DNA from: an uncultured Porphyromonadaceae bacterium
GTDB lineage: Bacteria > Bacteroidota > Bacteroidia > Bacteroidales > Muribaculaceae
NCBI GenBank assembly: GCA_945873625.1
Contig: CAMCDS010000006.1
Span: 1-64,000 of the forward strand
Direction: 5' to 3'
DNA: 64,000 nucleotides
How positions within the stretch are numbered: the first letter of the stretch is position 1; every line of letters starts with the position of its first letter. The notes beneath the pieces were generated by a model. It ran no database searches and was not told the DNA's origin. It saw only the letters and a list, made by a program, of their open reading frames with translations. This document shows positions 44,694 through 54,620 of the stretch, in pieces. The translations under genes and the position numbers were made by a program.

Positions 44694-45845
44694 TCACCCT
44701 TTGTCGGCGCGGTAACGGCGCCAACGCTCGAACAGCTCCGTCATATCGGCGGGGAGAGGGCTCTCGAAGTCCATCTCCTCGCCTGTGCGCGGATGCACGA
44801 AGCCGAGCGTACGGGCATGGAGAGCCTGGCGGGGACAAACCTCAAAACAATTGGCAATAAACTGTTTATAGCTGCCGGAGGTGTTCCCTTTGAGCATGCG
44901 GTCGCCGCCATAGCGGGCATCGTTGAAGAGCGGATGCCCCTGATGCTGGAAATGCACGCGGATCTGATGCGTGCGACCCGTCTCGAGGATGCACTTCACA
45001 ACCGAGACATATCCGAACGATTCAAGCACCTCATAGTGGGTTACGGCATGCTTGCCAATCGTAGGATCGTCAAACACTGCCATCTGCAGCTTGTTGCGCG
45101 GATTGCGGGCTATGTTGCCCACAATGGTGCCGGTAGATGAGGGCATCTCGCCCCAGACAAGAGCCACATACTGGCGGCGCGTGGTCTTATGGAAAAACTG
45201 GTTGCCGAGATGCGTCTTTGCCTCAGGGGTCTTGGCCACCACGAGCAGACCGGAGGTGTCTTTGTCGATGCGGTGCACGAGCCCGAGACGCGGGTCAGAC
45301 ACATCATAGTTCGGATTGTCGCGGAAATGCCATGCAAGGGCGTTGACAAGGGTGCCGTGATAGTTGCCGTGGCCCGGATGCACCACCAGACCGGCCGGCT
45401 TGTCGACCACAAGAAGGTCGTCGTCCTCATACACTATCGTGAGCGGTATGTCTTCGGCTATAATTTCGTTCTCATAGCGCGGACGGTCCATGACGATGCT
45501 TACCGTGTCGAAAGGCTTGACCTTGTATGACGACTTCACGGCCTTGCCGTTGACGAGAATGCAACCGGCGTCGGCGGCCTGCTGAATGCGGTTGCGCGAG
45601 GTGCGCTGCATCCTCTCTACGAGGAACTTGTCCACACGAAGAAGTTGCTGTCCCTTGTCGGCCTGAAAGCGGAAATGCTCAAACAGCTCGCGACCGTCGT
45701 CGGTTACGATTCCGGCGTCTTCCGGCAGCTCATCGTCGTCGGCTCCCTCCATCCCGCTGACCGGGTCGCAGAGGGGAGCGTCTTCGGCATCGGGGCATCC
45801 GGCCGCATCGACGTGCTCCTCCTCGGAATTATTCGAGATACTCAT
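44694..45845 (-). CDS. rluD: 23S rRNA pseudouridine synthase, RluD type
   Basis: Modifies uridines of 23S rRNA helix 69. The start is taken at 45845 (MSISNNSEEEHVDA); 383 residues. An acidic N-terminal tail (about 1-55) precedes the S4 RNA-binding domain (LLRVDKFLVERMQRTSRNRIQQA). The catalytic domain follows with HRIDKDTSGLLVVAK, whose second Asp is the nucleophile. The acidic tail is longer than in E. coli RluD. It overlaps the PASTA gene upstream by 17 bp, so the two are coupled. Confidence 0.92.
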   Translation of the reverse strand: MSISNNSEEEHVDAAGCPDAEDAPLCDPVSGMEGADDDELPEDAGIVTDDGRELFEHFRFQADKGQQLLRVDKFLVERMQRTSRNRIQQAADAGCILVNGKAVKSSYKVKPFDTVSIVMDRPRYENEIIAEDIPLTIVYEDDDLLVVDKPAGLVVHPGHGNYHGTLVNALAWHFRDNPNYDVSDPRLGLVHRIDKDTSGLLVVAKTPEAKTHLGNQFFHKTTRRQYVALVWGEMPSSTGTIVGNIARNPRNKLQMAVFDDPTIGKHAVTHYEVLESFGYVSVVKCILETGRTHQIRVHFQHQGHPLFNDARYGGDRMLKGNTSGSYKQFIANCFEVCPRQALHARTLGFVHPRTGEEMDFESPLPADMTELFERWRRYRADKG

Positions 45846-46587
45846 TGTTTTCTTCGGACTGTTCGGGTTCGAGATAGGCCGGCGACGGCTCCTCGCCGCC
45901 ATTGGCAGGGGCATAGCCCTCTTCGCCTTCATATTCAGGCTGCACGGGGGCTTCATGGCCCGGAAGCATCATGCTTTCAAGATTGGTGAGCGAGTCGCGG
46001 AGCGCCTCCATGCGTCCGTCGGACACCTCAACCACAATCGAGGCCGTAACGGGCACCTTCTGGGTCTTGCGCACAGCTGTGCCATTGGCAAGAATACGCA
46101 CCACCATGTCGTTGTCGCCGAGCACGCGCACCACCCTCACCTTCTTGAAGCCGAGCTCTTCGAGGCGCGCGAGCACGCTTCGCTCCGAGTTGCCGGCGAG
46201 GGCATGCTCGTAGGGGCGGTTGTCGTCGTCGATCACCACCTTCTTGGGATTGACGGCATTGATATAGAGGAATACCTTTCTTCCCGGCTTGACCACCGAG
46301 TTGCGCTTCGGAAACTGCTCAATGACGAAGCCCGGGGGCACGTCGTCGCGGAAGAGCGAGTCGCGTATCTCATAGCGCAGTCCGGCGTCGTGGAGCATCC
46401 GGAGGGCCTCGGTGTACGACTTGTTTTCCACTCCGGGCACCGTGCGCGTCTGTCCGTGGTGGGTGAAGATCGCTATCGAGAAATAGACTATCATGATGCC
46501 TATCACCGCCACAGCGGCGATGATTACGACATTTGTCAGCACCGGATGGCGCCGCAGAAAGCTGTTTGATCGGTTCGACTTTTCCAA
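45829..46587 (-). CDS. PASTA domain membrane protein
   Basis: 252 residues. A single membrane helix (about 17-41, LTNVVIIAAVAVIGIMIVYF) is followed by PASTA repeats outside the membrane: VPGVENKSYTEALRMLHDAG, then VIEQFPKRNSVVKPGRKVFLYIN, and a further unit around RLEELGFKKVRVVRV. The C-terminal tail is Glu/Pro-rich. PASTA domains bind peptidoglycan fragments. No kinase or penicillin-binding domain is fused, as is common for the Bacteroidota member next to rluD. It overlaps rluD by 17 bp. Confidence 0.88.
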   Translation of the reverse strand: MEKSNRSNSFLRRHPVLTNVVIIAAVAVIGIMIVYFSIAIFTHHGQTRTVPGVENKSYTEALRMLHDAGLRYEIRDSLFRDDVPPGFVIEQFPKRNSVVKPGRKVFLYINAVNPKKVVIDDDNRPYEHALAGNSERSVLARLEELGFKKVRVVRVLGDNDMVVRILANGTAVRKTQKVPVTASIVVEVSDGRMEALRDSLTNLESMMLPGHEAPVQPEYEGEEGYAPANGGEEPSPAYLEPEQSEENNEYLE

Positions 46588-46637
46588 ATCGTTCAGGTTT
46601 TTGGTGGTTTTCGGGGTCCAGCCCCGGTTTCAGACTT

Positions 46638-46669
46638 CAAAGTTACGCAGAATTTGCGACATATCCGAG
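46638..46669 (-). promoter_or_regulatory. Possible promoter of the PASTA-rluD unit
   Basis: On the minus strand TAACTTTG (46645-46638) is a perfect -7 box about 50 bp upstream of the gene. The -33 position (46669-46666) reads CTCG, only a partial match. Confidence 0.45.
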
Positions 46670-46685
46670 TTTTGACGCCCTGAAT

Positions 46686-46716
46686 TTTGAGATACCGAAT
46701 TTTTCAGCTATTTTTG
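46686..46716 (+). promoter_or_regulatory. Bacteroidota promoter of the alpha-amylase gene
   Basis: TTTG (46686-46689), 19 nt, TATTTTTG (46709-46716); 36 bp before the ATG. Confidence 0.7.
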
Positions 46717-46752
46717 TGCCTGATTTTTACTAAATAAATTCTTATCCGATAT

Positions 46753-48192
46753 ATGTCGAAAAAATTTTTCACCATCATGATGGCGCTGTCGCTGCTGCCG
46801 GCCCTCCCGGCCTCCGCCAAAGACCGCACCGTCCACAATCCCAAGACAACCAACACCGAGACCATCCTCCACGCATGGAGCTGGAACTTCCCGACCATGG
46901 CCGCCAACATGAAGCGCATTGCCGATGCCGGCTTCACCATGGTGCAGACCTCGCCCGTGCAGCAGTGCTATTCCCCTGAAGGAAGCGGCAAAAAGATATT
47001 CGACGAAAATGTAACGGAAGGCAACTGGTATTACTACTACCAGCCCACCGACTGGAAAATCGGCAACTCAATCCTCGGCACAAAGGAGCAGATGCAGGCC
47101 ATGATGGACTCGGCCGCACGCTACGGCGTGAAGGTGATAGTCGACGTGCTGCCCAACCATACGGCGTTTGACATCGATGCCGTCAGCGACGACTTCTACA
47201 AGGCTGTCGGCGGACGCGACAAGATGTATCACTCCGACGGTCTCCGCCCCGTGGAAGACTACAACGACCGCCTGCAGTGCACCCTGTGGGGCTCGGGAGG
47301 CCTTCCCGACGTGAATACCGAAAACCCTGACTTCCAGAAATACTACATGCAGTTCGTCAACGAGCTGCTTGCCATGGGAGTCAAAGGTTTCAGATATGAC
47401 ACTGCCAAACATATAGGCGTGCATTCCGACCCTGTCGACAAAGCAAAGGGAGTGAAGGAAAATGATTTCTGGGACGTCGCTACCGGACGCAAGAGCGTGA
47501 AGGGGGTGCGTCTGGCTGTGCCCTACGACTCGCTGTTCGTCTACGGAGAAGTGCTCCAGGACCGCAATGTGCCCGAAAAGGAATATGCCGACTATTTCGG
47601 CCAGACCGCCTCGGGCTACGGCCACATCCTGCGCGAGATGCTCGACAAAGGTAGTGCCAACGGCCTCGACATAGTGAGCTTCCACCATCAGTCGGCTCCC
47701 GAACACCTCACCACATGGGTGGAGAGCCACGACACATACGCCAACGCTCACGAATCGGCCCACCTCACCGACGACCAGATACGCGCAGCATGGGTGTTCC
47801 TCACCGCCCGGCAGAACGGCACACCCCTCTTCTTCAGCCGTCCGATGGGCTCGACGCGCACCAACTATTACGGCGACAACGTGCTCGGAGCGCGTGGCAA
47901 CGACGAATTTTTCCACCCCGAAGTGGTGGCTGCCAACCGATTCCGCACTGCCATGAAGGGAGCCGCCGAGAAAGTGGAGGTGTCGCCCAACGGCCAGGTG
48001 CTGCTCGTGAACCGCGGAAAGAAAGGTGCAGCCGTGGTCAACATCAACAAGTCGGCCAACTTCGTCGACCTGCCTACCGGACTGCCCGACGGCACATATC
48101 ATGACACTGTCTATGGCAAGGAATTCAAGGTGAAGAAAGGTCGCCTCACCGGAGTGCTCGCGCCAATGCGCAGCTACATCATCACAAAATAA
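46753..48192 (+). CDS. Secreted GH13 alpha-amylase
   Basis: Hydrolyses alpha-1,4-glucans; probably periplasmic. Signal peptide 1-22 (FFTIMMALSLLPALPASA, cleavage after ASA). The four GH13 regions are DVLPNHT (131-137), GFRYDTAKH (212-220, nucleophile Asp216), YGEVLQ (acid Glu266) and ESHD (transition-state Asp327). A short C-terminal beta domain ends at residue 479. No SusC/SusD or carbohydrate-binding module is nearby, so it is not part of a polysaccharide-utilisation locus here. It has its own promoter and terminator. Confidence 0.93.
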   Translation: MSKKFFTIMMALSLLPALPASAKDRTVHNPKTTNTETILHAWSWNFPTMAANMKRIADAGFTMVQTSPVQQCYSPEGSGKKIFDENVTEGNWYYYYQPTDWKIGNSILGTKEQMQAMMDSAARYGVKVIVDVLPNHTAFDIDAVSDDFYKAVGGRDKMYHSDGLRPVEDYNDRLQCTLWGSGGLPDVNTENPDFQKYYMQFVNELLAMGVKGFRYDTAKHIGVHSDPVDKAKGVKENDFWDVATGRKSVKGVRLAVPYDSLFVYGEVLQDRNVPEKEYADYFGQTASGYGHILREMLDKGSANGLDIVSFHHQSAPEHLTTWVESHDTYANAHESAHLTDDQIRAAWVFLTARQNGTPLFFSRPMGSTRTNYYGDNVLGARGNDEFFHPEVVAANRFRTAMKGAAEKVEVSPNGQVLLVNRGKKGAAVVNINKSANFVDLPTGLPDGTYHDTVYGKEFKVKKGRLTGVLAPMRSYIITK

Positions 48193-48216
48193 GCATCTGA
48201 TAGTCAACCATCATCT

Positions 48217-48252
48217 CGGTCGGCAGGAGAAGTCCCGCCGACTGAACTTTTT
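48217..48252 (+). terminator. Terminator of the alpha-amylase gene
   Basis: CGGTCGGC (48217-48224) pairs with GCCGACTG (48237-48244), with extra GG/CC pairing inside, followed by AACTTTTTTA. Confidence 0.75.
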
Positions 48253-48323
48253 TATAGCCCCGGATGTTCTAAGCCAATAGAAAACGGGAGACGGAACGCA
48301 ATGCCGGCTCCGGAGGCAGGAAT

Positions 48324-48339
48324 TGGCACGCTATTTGCT
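48324..48339 (+). promoter_or_regulatory. Sigma-54 promoter of groES-groEL
   Basis: TGGCACG (48324-48330), CTAT, TTGCT (48335-48339): perfect -24/-12 consensus and spacing. The predicted transcription start is near 48350, about 70 nt before groES. The gap 48253-48419 contains no CIRCE repeat (TTAGCACTC/GAGTGCTAA) and no TAnnTTTG box. Confidence 0.85.
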
Positions 48340-48419
48340 AAGAATGTGAAGCGGACGGCGGTCTGACATTTTCCGCCCTCCGACAAATACGAAATAAAAA
48401 AACCTTAAATATAAAAGTT

Positions 48420-48692
48420 ATGAAGATTCAGCCACTGGCCGATCGCGTCCTGATCGAGCCCACCGCCGCAGAGGAAGTTACCATGGGCGGCATCATCATC
48501 CCCGACTCCGCCAAGGAGAAACCCCTCAAAGGCAAAGTGCTGGCCGTAGGCGGAGGCACCAAAGACGAGGAGATGGTACTCAAACCCGGCGACGAGGTGC
48601 TCTATGGCAAATATGCCGGCACCGAAATCGAGTTTGAGGGCACAAAATACCTGATGATGCGTCAGGCCGACGTGCTCGCCGTAATCAAATAA
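48420..48692 (+). CDS. groES: Co-chaperonin GroES
   Basis: Heptameric lid of the GroEL chamber; 90 residues, normal length. It begins [13 protein letters not shown] and has the mobile loop [16 protein letters not shown] (about 16-31) that docks on GroEL. It is followed by groEL after 45 bp. Confidence 0.97.
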   Translation: MKIQPLADRVLIEPTAAEEVTMGGIIIPDSAKEKPLKGKVLAVGGGTKDEEMVLKPGDEVLYGKYAGTEIEFEGTKYLMMRQADVLAVIK

Positions 48693-48734
48693 ACCCCTTA
48701 TTTCCTCTCAATCATTTCAGAATCATCATTTTGA

Positions 48735-50369
<1,635 letters not shown>

Positions 50370-50397
50370 TCTGAATTACTTTGTAACTCTCATATAC

Positions 50398-50429
50398 AAT
50401 CACCTCCGCTCGCCGGAGGTGATTTTTTT
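50398..50429 (+). terminator. Terminator of groESL
   Basis: AATCACCTCCG pairs with CGGAGGTGATT (11 bp) around a short loop, followed by TTTTTA. Confidence 0.9.
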
Positions 50430-50452
50430 ATTGACGGTCTTTTTTTATTGAC

Positions 50453-50866
50453 ATGGAAAACTATTCTCATCTCAGGTTCACGCCTGAACATATCACCAGC
50501 CTCGCCCCCGACGAGATTTTCGTATTCGGAAGCAACCTCGACGGCATCCATGCCGGAGGAGCCGCTCGCGTGGCGTACGAACGGTTCGGGGCAGTTTGGG
50601 GACAGGGCGTAGGTCTGCAAGGCCAGTCGTATGCCATACCGACAATGCAGGGAGGCGTGGAAACCATCCGCCCTTACGTGGAGCAATTCTTCGACCTCGC
50701 CCGCGAATGGGACCAGACCACTTTTCTCGTAACCCGCATCGGCTGCGGCATCGCAGGCTTCACCGACGAGGAAATCGCACCTCTGTTTGCCGAAGCCCTC
50801 GACCTCTACAACGTGGTGCTTCCGCGTTCATTTGTCGAGGTGCTTGCCAGACGCAAAAATATATAA
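50453..50866 (+). CDS. Macro-like/A1S_2505 family protein
   Basis: Hypothetical protein of 137 residues. The region EIFVFGSNLDGIHAGGAARVAYERFGA (about 20-46; quoted in part as FVFGSNLDGIHAGGAA) and GQSYAIPTMQGGV (about 59-71) match a macrodomain-like family also found in phages (A1S_2505 type). VTRIGCGIAGFTDEEIAPLF follows. ADP-ribose or a related nucleotide is a likely ligand, but this is inference. No membrane segment. It starts 24 bp after the groEL terminator and has no clear promoter of its own, so it may depend on readthrough from groESL. Confidence 0.7.
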   Translation: MENYSHLRFTPEHITSLAPDEIFVFGSNLDGIHAGGAARVAYERFGAVWGQGVGLQGQSYAIPTMQGGVETIRPYVEQFFDLAREWDQTTFLVTRIGCGIAGFTDEEIAPLFAEALDLYNVVLPRSFVEVLARRKNI

Positions 50867-50869
50867 CCG

Positions 50870-50904
50870 AAAAAAGCCGGAGAGCGCAAAAAGCGTTCTC
50901 CGGC
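50870..50904 (-). terminator. Terminator of the rpmB-rpmG-DUF4295 operon
   Basis: GCCGGAGAGCGC (50876-50887) pairs with GCGTTCTCCGGC (50893-50904) around an AAAAA loop. On the minus strand it is followed by TTTTTT. It can also stop transcripts from the plus-strand gene. Confidence 0.85.
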
Positions 50905-50964
50905 ATATTGTATAGTCTTGATTCCTTGTCGGAATCTGCCAGTGTTCAGTTGAAGCGTGCGGAT

Positions 50965-51114
50965 TTACTTCAGGGCAGCCTGAACTGCGTCGTTGGGCAC
51001 CATTTCCTCTTTGAAGATATAAGCGCCGGTTTTAGGAGATTTCTCCATCTTGATGACCTTGCTGTAGGTGCGTCCTTCACCTTTCTGAAGCGACGCGACG
51101 GTTTTCTTTGCCAT
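50965..51114 (-). CDS. DUF4295 family small protein
   Basis: 49-residue basic protein starting MAKKTVASLQKGEGRTYSKV and ending NDAVQAALK. This family is characteristic of Bacteroidota and regularly follows rpmG, as here (10 bp downstream). The position suggests a ribosome-associated role, but no function is established. Translated directly from the minus strand; the frame is complete with start and stop. Confidence 0.88.
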   Translation of the reverse strand: MAKKTVASLQKGEGRTYSKVIKMEKSPKTGAYIFKEEMVPNDAVQAALK

Positions 51115-51124
51115 TGTTCAGTGC

Positions 51125-51313
51125 TTATTTAATTTCTTTGTGGACGGTAACTTTCTTGAGGATGGGGTTGTATTTCTTCAACTCCAGACGCTCGGTGGTG
51201 TTCTTGCGGTTTTTGGTAGTGATGTATCTCGACATACCGGGCATGCCGCTTGCCTTATGTTCGGTGCATTCGAGGATTACCTGAACGCGGTTACCTTTTG
51301 CTTTTTTTGCCAT
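51125..51313 (-). CDS. rpmG: Ribosomal protein L33
   Basis: 62 residues, large-subunit protein: [20 protein letters not shown] and [19 protein letters not shown] are typical. It is the zinc-free type, with only one cysteine. Middle gene of rpmB-rpmG-DUF4295. Confidence 0.95.
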   Translation of the reverse strand: MAKKAKGNRVQVILECTEHKASGMPGMSRYITTKNRKNTTERLELKKYNPILKKVTVHKEIK

Positions 51314-51331
51314 AACGAAGAAGTCTCAGAA

Positions 51332-51595
51332 TTAGAGAGAGAGAATGGTGATGTCTTTGAAATCCAGATGACCGGCTGCCTCCGCTTTCTTGAGGGCGGC
51401 GTTGAGGCCGATCTTGTTGATAGTGCGGAGTGCGTGGGCGCTTACGAGAAGCTCGATCCACATATCCTGCTCTACCCAGTAGAATTTTTTACGGTGCAGG
51501 TTGACGTTGAATTTGCGTTTGGTGCGACGCTTAGAGTGCGAAACGTTGTTACCGACGCTCGCCTTCTTGCCCGTTAGCTGACAAACTTTTGACAT
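51332..51595 (-). CDS. rpmB: Ribosomal protein L28
   Basis: 87 residues from [20 protein letters not shown] at 51595; the extra 42 codons of the open frame upstream overlap the promoter and are not coding. The basic middle segment [20 protein letters not shown] is the family core. It is the zinc-free type. First gene of the rpmB-rpmG-DUF4295 operon, with a perfect promoter 124 bp upstream. Confidence 0.95.
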   Translation of the reverse strand: MSKVCQLTGKKASVGNNVSHSKRRTKRKFNVNLHRKKFYWVEQDMWIELLVSAHALRTINKIGLNAALKKAEAAGHLDFKDITILSL

Positions 51596-51718
51596 GGCTG
51601 TTGTTTGATTTTTCTTTGTTGTTAGTCTTCTGTGGATTATGGCCGCCATCTCACTCTCATATCGCCCTCGGACGCATCTTTTCCAAAGGCTTTCTATGGA
51701 TGTGCCACAAATCAGGCG

Positions 51719-51750
51719 CAAAATTAATAATAATCCGCGAACCCACCAAA
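51719..51750 (-). promoter_or_regulatory. Bacteroidota promoter of rpmB
   Basis: On the minus strand: TTTG (51750-51747), 20 nt, TAATTTTG (51726-51719); perfect in both boxes. It gives a leader of roughly 115 nt, in which I see no known L28 autoregulatory structure. Confidence 0.8.
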
Positions 51751-51812
51751 TATCCGGCGCTGTTTTTGCCGTTTTTTATTCATTTTCATCCCTTTCCGCC
51801 TTTTATCTACAC

Positions 51813-51841
51813 CCCTGCCGCCGATTCGGGACGCGGCAGGG
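51813..51841 (-). terminator. Terminator-like hairpin after cinA
   Basis: CCCTGCCGC (51813-51821) pairs perfectly with GCGGCAGGG (51833-51841), directly after the cinA stop codon. The T-run on the minus strand is weak. Confidence 0.55.
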
Positions 51842-51842
51842 C

Positions 51843-52625
51843 TTATTCGTCGCTGAAATCCTCCTGCGCCTCGTAGCTGTTGCGCAGGAGCTGGATGAGC
51901 ATCACCATCGCATGGTTGGTGGCGCTTTCGATCACGCTGTCGCGGTCGCCCTTGAAGTGGAGACACTCGCTGACCACCGTGTCGAGGTATTTGACGGCTA
52001 TCCACACCGTGCCGACGGGCTTATACTTAGTGCCTCCGCCGGGACCGGCGATGCCGGTGGTGGCTATCGCGCAGTCGGTGCGCATCAGCCGGGCGGCTCC
52101 CTTCGCCATCGACTCGGCCACGCTGCGGCTCACGGCGCCGTCGCGGTCTATGTCGCGGCGGTCCACGCCGAGCACGTTGGCCTTGACGTCGTTGCTGTAG
52201 CTCACCACACTTCCCTGAAAATATGCCGACGACCCGGCATTCTGCACTATGCGGTGGGCTATGTTGCCGCCGGTGCAGCTCTCGGCGCAGCTCACGGTGA
52301 GCTCGCGTTCGGTCAGCAGCTCGCCGAGCACCTGCGCCACGCTCTTGTCGGCCATCGCCACCACTTCGTGGGAGAAGATGTCGCTCAGATTCTGCTGATA
52401 CTTGTTCATCTTGAAGCGCAGAAGCTCCACGCCGGAGTTGATGCCGGTGAGCGTAATCTTGGTTACGAGGTTCGACGAATCGATCGATATGCGCACATAT
52501 TCGGGAAGCACCGACTCGAAGTGCTTCATCACCTTGGCCAGTTCCTGCTTCGTATATCCGTAAATCACCACGTGGCGCGTTTCCTTATGGTCGGCGGCCG
52601 CTTTTGTCTCGGGAGTCTCACTCAT
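51843..52625 (-). CDS. Shortened CinA protein (KH linker plus CinA/PncC amidase domain)
   Basis: 260 residues. Residues about 95-255 form the CinA C-terminal domain, the nicotinamide-nucleotide amidase fold: LTVSCAESCTGGNIAHRIV, GSVVSYSNDVKANVLGV and TTGIAGPGGGTKYKPVGTV. Residues about 17-90 (RHVVIYGYTKQELAKVMKHF) resemble the KH linker that precedes it in full-length CinA. The N-terminal MoCF-like domain (about 170 residues) of ordinary ~415-residue CinA is missing, and only 57 bp separate the start from tsaD, so it is not encoded upstream. NMN recycling is the probable role. Confidence 0.85.
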   Translation of the reverse strand: MSETPETKAAADHKETRHVVIYGYTKQELAKVMKHFESVLPEYVRISIDSSNLVTKITLTGINSGVELLRFKMNKYQQNLSDIFSHEVVAMADKSVAQVLGELLTERELTVSCAESCTGGNIAHRIVQNAGSSAYFQGSVVSYSNDVKANVLGVDRRDIDRDGAVSRSVAESMAKGAARLMRTDCAIATTGIAGPGGGTKYKPVGTVWIAVKYLDTVVSECLHFKGDRDSVIESATNHAMVMLIQLLRNSYEAQEDFSDE

Positions 52626-52682
52626 GTTGGTTCTCTGTTTGGGGGTGGGCTATTTATATAATGTGCGAATAGGGCTTAAGGT

Positions 52683-53699
<1,017 letters not shown>

Positions 53700-53800
53700 T
53701 CTGTCTGAACGAATTTTACCACAAAAGTACGAAAAAATTTCCGTATTCTCTCATTTTTGACTACCTTTATATCCTCAAAACTCGCTTTTGACCCCGATTC

Positions 53801-54607
53801 ATGACCAAAACATCTTATGACTCACATATTTCGCCCCCGTGCTTCCCTCCTCTGTCGAAAGCGCGCACCCAGCTCTACGCCCGCCTCGACAGCCGCAAGA
53901 CGCGCCTGCGCGAGGGGCTTTTCATAGCCCAGGGCGAGAAATGCGTCGGCGAGTGTCTCAAAGCCTTCAGCCCTGTGGCCCTCTTCGCCACCCCGGCGCG
54001 GATGGCCTCGCGCCCCCTGCCCGACGGAGTCGGCCGCGAAGTCATATTCGAAGCCTCGCCCGAACAGATGCGAAAGATCTCTACCCTCACCAACGCCCCC
54101 GACATAGCCGCGGTGTTTCCCCTGCCGCCGCGCCCGCAGGGCATTCCGCGCCTCGACGCCGGCGGCCTTTACCTACTGCTCGACGGTATCCAGGACCCGG
54201 GCAACCTCGGCTCGATGCTGCGCACGGCCGACTGGTTCGGTGTGGACGCGGTGTTCGCCTCCCCCGACACGGTAGACCTCTTCAACCCCAAGGCGCTCAT
54301 GGCCGCCATGGGATCGATAGCCCGTCTCGGCATCACCTATCTGCCGCTCCCCGACCTGGTGGCTGCCAACCCCGAGCTTCCCCTCTACGGCACGCTGCTC
54401 GACGGAGACGACATCTACAGTGCTCCCCTCTCGAAGGCCGGAATGATTGTGTTCGGCAACGAAGGGAGCGGACTGAGCGAAGAGATGCGAAGGCTGGTCA
54501 ATAAGCCGCTCCTCATCCCGCCGTTTGCAGCCGACAGCCATGCCGAGTCGCTCAACGTAGGCGCGGCAGCCGCCATAGTGATGGCTGAGTTCAGACGAAA
54601 ACGATAA
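53801..54607 (+). CDS. SPOUT (TrmH family) RNA 2'-O-methyltransferase
   Basis: 268 residues. The N-terminal substrate-binding domain (about 20-110; LRDS-type SRKTRLREGLFIAQGEKCV) precedes the knotted SPOUT domain with its three motifs: LLDGIQDPGNLGSMLRTADWFG (quoted in part: DPGNLGSMLRTA), GNEGSGLSEE and LNVGAAAAIVMAEF. AdoMet is the donor; whether the target is tRNA or rRNA is not decided by sequence. A possible promoter (TTTC, 20 nt, TACCTTTA at 53762-53769) has one mismatch in each box. 13 bp upstream of radA. Confidence 0.9.
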   Translation: MTKTSYDSHISPPCFPPLSKARTQLYARLDSRKTRLREGLFIAQGEKCVGECLKAFSPVALFATPARMASRPLPDGVGREVIFEASPEQMRKISTLTNAPDIAAVFPLPPRPQGIPRLDAGGLYLLLDGIQDPGNLGSMLRTADWFGVDAVFASPDTVDLFNPKALMAAMGSIARLGITYLPLPDLVAANPELPLYGTLLDGDDIYSAPLSKAGMIVFGNEGSGLSEEMRRLVNKPLLIPPFAADSHAESLNVGAAAAIVMAEFRRKR

Positions 54608-54620
54608 ACCTGCGATTCCA

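Noticed and set aside
48253..48419. CIRCE/HrcA operator before groES
   Set aside because: Looked for TTAGCACTC-N9-GAGTGCTAA; not present.
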